This document shows, piece after piece, positions 61,232 to 64,000 of a stretch of 64,000 bases of DNA. The stretch's first letter is position 1, and every line of letters starts with the position of its first letter. The stretch is from Amphiura filiformis (Eukaryota; Echinodermata; Ophiuroidea; Amphilepidida; Amphiuridae). Below the pieces are notes generated by a model. That model ran no database searches, was not told the DNA's origin, and saw only the letters and a list, made by a program, of their open reading frames with translations. The translations under genes and the position numbers were made by a program. The stretch is from positions 30,165,409-30,229,408 of the forward strand of contig NC_092628.1 in NCBI RefSeq assembly GCF_039555335.1, in the 5' to 3' direction.

Positions 61232-63864
61232 CTGAAAAAAGAATAATAATAATAATGATGTTAAGCGATGTTGAAGTCAGTGAATTACTAGTTTTAATAT
61301 CTGGCATGTCTAAACAAAAAGATGATCACCAAAACTGCTGATAGAACTACACACACTACACAAAAGTGTATTGCAACATTTCCTCATTTCAAATATTGAG
61401 TTCAAGTTTTGGTTTTGGTCACGTGGTTTCCTATTATCCTGCCTTAGCTCTTGAGTGACATGATTATTGATATCTTTGTTTCTACCCATTGCTAGAAACT
61501 TAAAATTTGTAGCAAGGAGATTCGGTTTTCATTTCAGTCTCTTATATAATGGTATGAAGAAGATAATCACTTGGTTTGAAGTATACAAAAGAAACGTTTA
61601 AATTTCGCAGTGCAATATTCACGAGCAGAGAAATCGAGCATGTCAATCTACATTGAAAAAAACGTGGTTTAGAAAATCCAATAAGCCATGGCTATTTTAG
61701 CTGTGAAAAAATATAGACCATCGAAATATTTGCATTCGACATTACAAAAGGGGCGACTCAAGTGATATAAACAAAATTAATTCATGTCCTTAGGAGAATC
61801 GATGGAAGGCTATCATGTGGCTTCCAATACATGCAATATAAGCTAGTGACTTTTATTGAAGCAATTTTTACTGGAAAAAATGAGAAGAGAGAGGGGGAAA
61901 GAGAGAGTAGGGGTGTGGGGGGGAGGTAATTGGAGGGAGCAAGAGAAACAGATGTGAGAGAGCATTAGAAGTGGAAAGGGAAGGAGGGAGAGCTTGAGAG
62001 TGGAGTGGAATAGTGTTCGAATGTATGTAGGGAGAGGCGAGAAGGAGACACTTGGGACAGGGAAGAGGAGAGGGGAGCCTAGGTAAGAGGTATGGGTTGT
62101 GCTTACAGGGGACACGATTCATAATCATATCATCTCCATCATCATCATCGTTTGTTTCATACAAACAAAGCCGCCGCCCCCCCCCCCCACCACCACACAC
62201 ATGCGGGATTATACGCGCATGATTTCTAGGCCTCGGGTGTAATTATACCGTGACCTACGACAGAAAATCAGATTTGATGAGCATCAACTACCACCCGCGG
62301 TGATAGATATCCGAAAATGCACAATAGCATAATAGACCATTATATACATATACCATTATACAGTGTCCTCCCAGCACAATAGTGTTATGATTGCAGACCA
62401 GATCTGTACCACTTTTTAATCCCTTGATTTTTGGTTTCTGAACAAAAGAGAAACCCAAACTTATTTGAAACGAGGGACTGCTGATAAAAGAAATTCCGCA
62501 AACTGTAAATTGATCTAATATCCTGTTGATTTCATATGACATACTGCATGGAAATGTTCTTTGCTGAAATAAGTAAGATTAGGCTAATAAATGCGACGGA
62601 AGGTGTCACTTGTGGTGACATGCGCCTATTCCAGCGTTTCCAATGTGGCGCAAAGACGGAAATCCGTTAGAACGCAGAGACGAAGAAACGTTAGTCCACA
62701 AAATGTCCCGATTCCTTTAACAATCTCTATAGGCCTATGGTTTAATTTATGCAAGATATCAGGAAAATGGCAGAGAAAGTCTTATTCATGGATGTGTGGG
62801 ATGGAAGAAATTGCCAGCCTTAGAAGACAAAGGTCCTTCAAGGTCTGGAGGACTCAGATGAAAGAAATGATTGCTTGTTCATTACGTGTTTGGCATGTCC
62901 TTTATGGAGGGTAACTGGTTGGTAGCGCCCGGGGCAAGAAACAAAATTGTCCAGCCCTAATTGCAAGACGTCGACAGCCATCTTTGGCTGTTATTTGTGT
63001 CCAATCGCCACATCCGTGCAACCTACTTCCGTAACCATTTCTCTGATACATTACAGAAACAGCTCGAAACCGATTAAACCATTTGGCGACCCTAAAGGCA
63101 GGTGAAGTTTTTTGTCTCTTCATTCAAACGGGTTCACGTCTTTCCGCCATTGTAAGCACTGGAATAGGCGTATGATGTCACCACGAGTGACACCTTCCTT
63201 CCGATTTACGTATTAGCCTAATCATAATATTTCACGAAATATTTCATGCAAAGAACATTTCCATGTACGCCATATGCAAATCAACACAGGATATTGAATC
63301 AATGTTCATTATATACAGTTTGCCGAATTCTCCCGGGGAATTATTTTTCCAGCAATGTTGCAATACGTGTTTGTTTGCATGTGTATTTTGCTATCCAAGC
63401 AAAATAATACAAAATAATTTTTAAGGGACCTTCGAAAAATGTTACAAAAACGTCCGGAAAACCGTTTTATGACCTCCATAGAACTCGACATTTAAATGTA
63501 CTCTGGCAACATTTATGCGTCCACATGAAAATACTACTTTAAGACTAATTTAACTAAAGCCAATCAAATGATGATACTGTATGTGTCCAAAGAAGGATCA
63601 AGTACCATCACTCCGATGATGCATGGCCTTCGACCAAGATGGCCGACACTTTCAGGTCAGTAAAATATATTTGGTATTTTAACATTCTGTTAATTGTATG
63701 TGTTCAAGTTGAACAACTCACCACATCCGTGCCCTTATGAACCCACGCAGAAGCCGACTCCCATCCACGCTTGCATTTCGGACAAGAAAACCAGCCGTAT
63801 CGTTTTTCTGCATTTCCTGCCATTGCCGTCTGTATAATGAGAGCTTTCTCTTCAACTGAAGTGC
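61025..63864 (-). CDS. ZAR1-type 3CxxC zinc-finger protein, last two coding exons
   Basis: Exons 63722-63864 and 61025-61231 join in phase 0 to an 116-codon C-terminal part ending at TAA (61025-61027). Cysteine pairs in order: CPKC, CQSC, CSIC, CTC, CERC, plus a final C. The stretch KHVDPNKPHRADLCERC corresponds to the strongly conserved C-terminal block of zygote arrest 1 (ZAR1/ZAR1L), and YGWFSCPKCKRGWESA to its first zinc-binding pair. Known family role: maternal mRNA binding and translational repression in oocytes; here the role is inferred from similarity. The N-terminal part is beyond the right edge. The 2.5-kb intron holds two inverted-repeat elements. Alternative: another 3CxxC family protein, less likely given the C-terminal block. 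Confidence 0.87.
61382..62475. mobile_element. 1.1-kb inverted-repeat element, copy 2
   Basis: Opposite orientation to 32247-33436. Ends CCTCATTTCAAATATTGAG and ATTTGAAACGAGG. Lies within the ZAR1-like intron. G/A-rich tract 61870-62090. Confidence 0.85.
62492..63329. mobile_element. Inverted-repeat DNA element, possibly a decayed Tc1-like transposon
   Basis: Arms of about 160 bp (AATTCCGCAAACTGTAAATT, GGAAGGTGTCACTTGTGGTG) repeat inverted at 63150-63329. On the minus strand the interior reads VAKWFNRFRAVSVMYQRNGY and TQITAKDGCRRLAIRAG, which resembles the DNA-binding region of Tc1-like transposases, but no complete frame remains. Confidence 0.65.
63722..63864 (-). CDS. ZAR1-like penultimate exon
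   Basis: Probable acceptor aatatag at 63865-63866 and donor GATGTG|gtgagt; 143 nt (two bases plus 47 codons). Reads TSVEEKALIIQTAMAGNAEK then RYGWFSCPKCKRGWESASAW. The frame is closed by a stop just beyond the acceptor, supporting the border. Confidence 0.82.
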
Positions 63865-64000
63865 CTATATTAGTTTATGACATGTGTCTCCTCAGATTTT
63901 TTAGCAGATTCAACAACCAAATGTGAAGTACGTGCTTTTTGTATATACTCCGTATTACTACATGACAGATTTTGCGTCAGAATAACTATTGCAACATCAC

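Noticed and set aside
62591-62914. 107-codon plus-strand frame as a gene
   Set aside because: It lies inside an inverted-repeat element; the minus strand has the more transposase-like residues. Treated as transposon sequence.

Overview
This is intron-rich, AT-rich animal nuclear DNA packed with transposons. The GT-AG introns, the genes with animal homologues, the CR1/L2-like LINEs, a Penelope-like element and many families of short inverted-repeat elements all point to a marine invertebrate. An echinoderm or related deuterostome is my best guess, but that is inference from repeat style and gene types. No organism-specific marker gene was found.

Three host genes can be assembled exon by exon. 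(1) A secreted proteinase K-type subtilisin (S8) lies on the minus strand. It starts at 31865 and runs leftward through seven visible exons to 3256; its 3' end lies off the left edge. All four signature sites (Asp, His, oxyanion Asn, Ser) fall in separate exons. The second exon, in the propeptide, has a length that does not keep frame. (2) A complete aldo-keto reductase lies on the plus strand in eight exons (36340-56357). They join in frame to 281 codons plus stop, with the full Asp-Tyr-Lys-His catalytic set. It is divergent from the protease across about 4.5 kb. (3) The last two coding exons of a ZAR1-type 3CxxC zinc-finger (RNA-binding, oocyte-type) protein lie on the minus strand (61025-63864), convergent with the reductase; its 5' part lies off the right edge. 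One further minus-strand exon (40368-40655) inside a reductase intron is an unassigned candidate.

Most remaining sequence is repeats. Left part (1-31.7 kb, mostly introns of the protease): minisatellites, two hAT-type elements with exact 8-bp target duplications, a nearly full-length CR1/L2-like LINE, and a 3.1-kb insertion containing a Penelope-like element with poly(A), a 15-bp target duplication and inverted repeats at the ends of its body. It also holds an element with subterminal TGCATGC-rich arrays, two decayed LINEs (one with a PHD-like finger) and several palindromic MITEs. Middle (31.9-36.3 kb): intergenic, with a 1.2-kb inverted-repeat element. Right part (36.4-64 kb): a 37-bp minisatellite, a TTAA-flanked palindromic MITE close to a splice donor, a complex inverted and tandem repeat block at 49.7-54.5 kb built from 199-bp repeats and tRNA-Asn-like modules, nested MITEs, a mariner-like element containing a 52-bp perfect palindrome, and a second, inverted copy of the 1.2-kb element.

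The three genes do not form a pathway; they are independent neighbours. Candidates for something new are the 49.7-54.5 kb block, the families of nested inverted-repeat elements, two transposons each sitting 15 nt from a splice donor, and a 20-base exact match to a sequencing adapter inside the Penelope-like element, which may be an assembly artefact.
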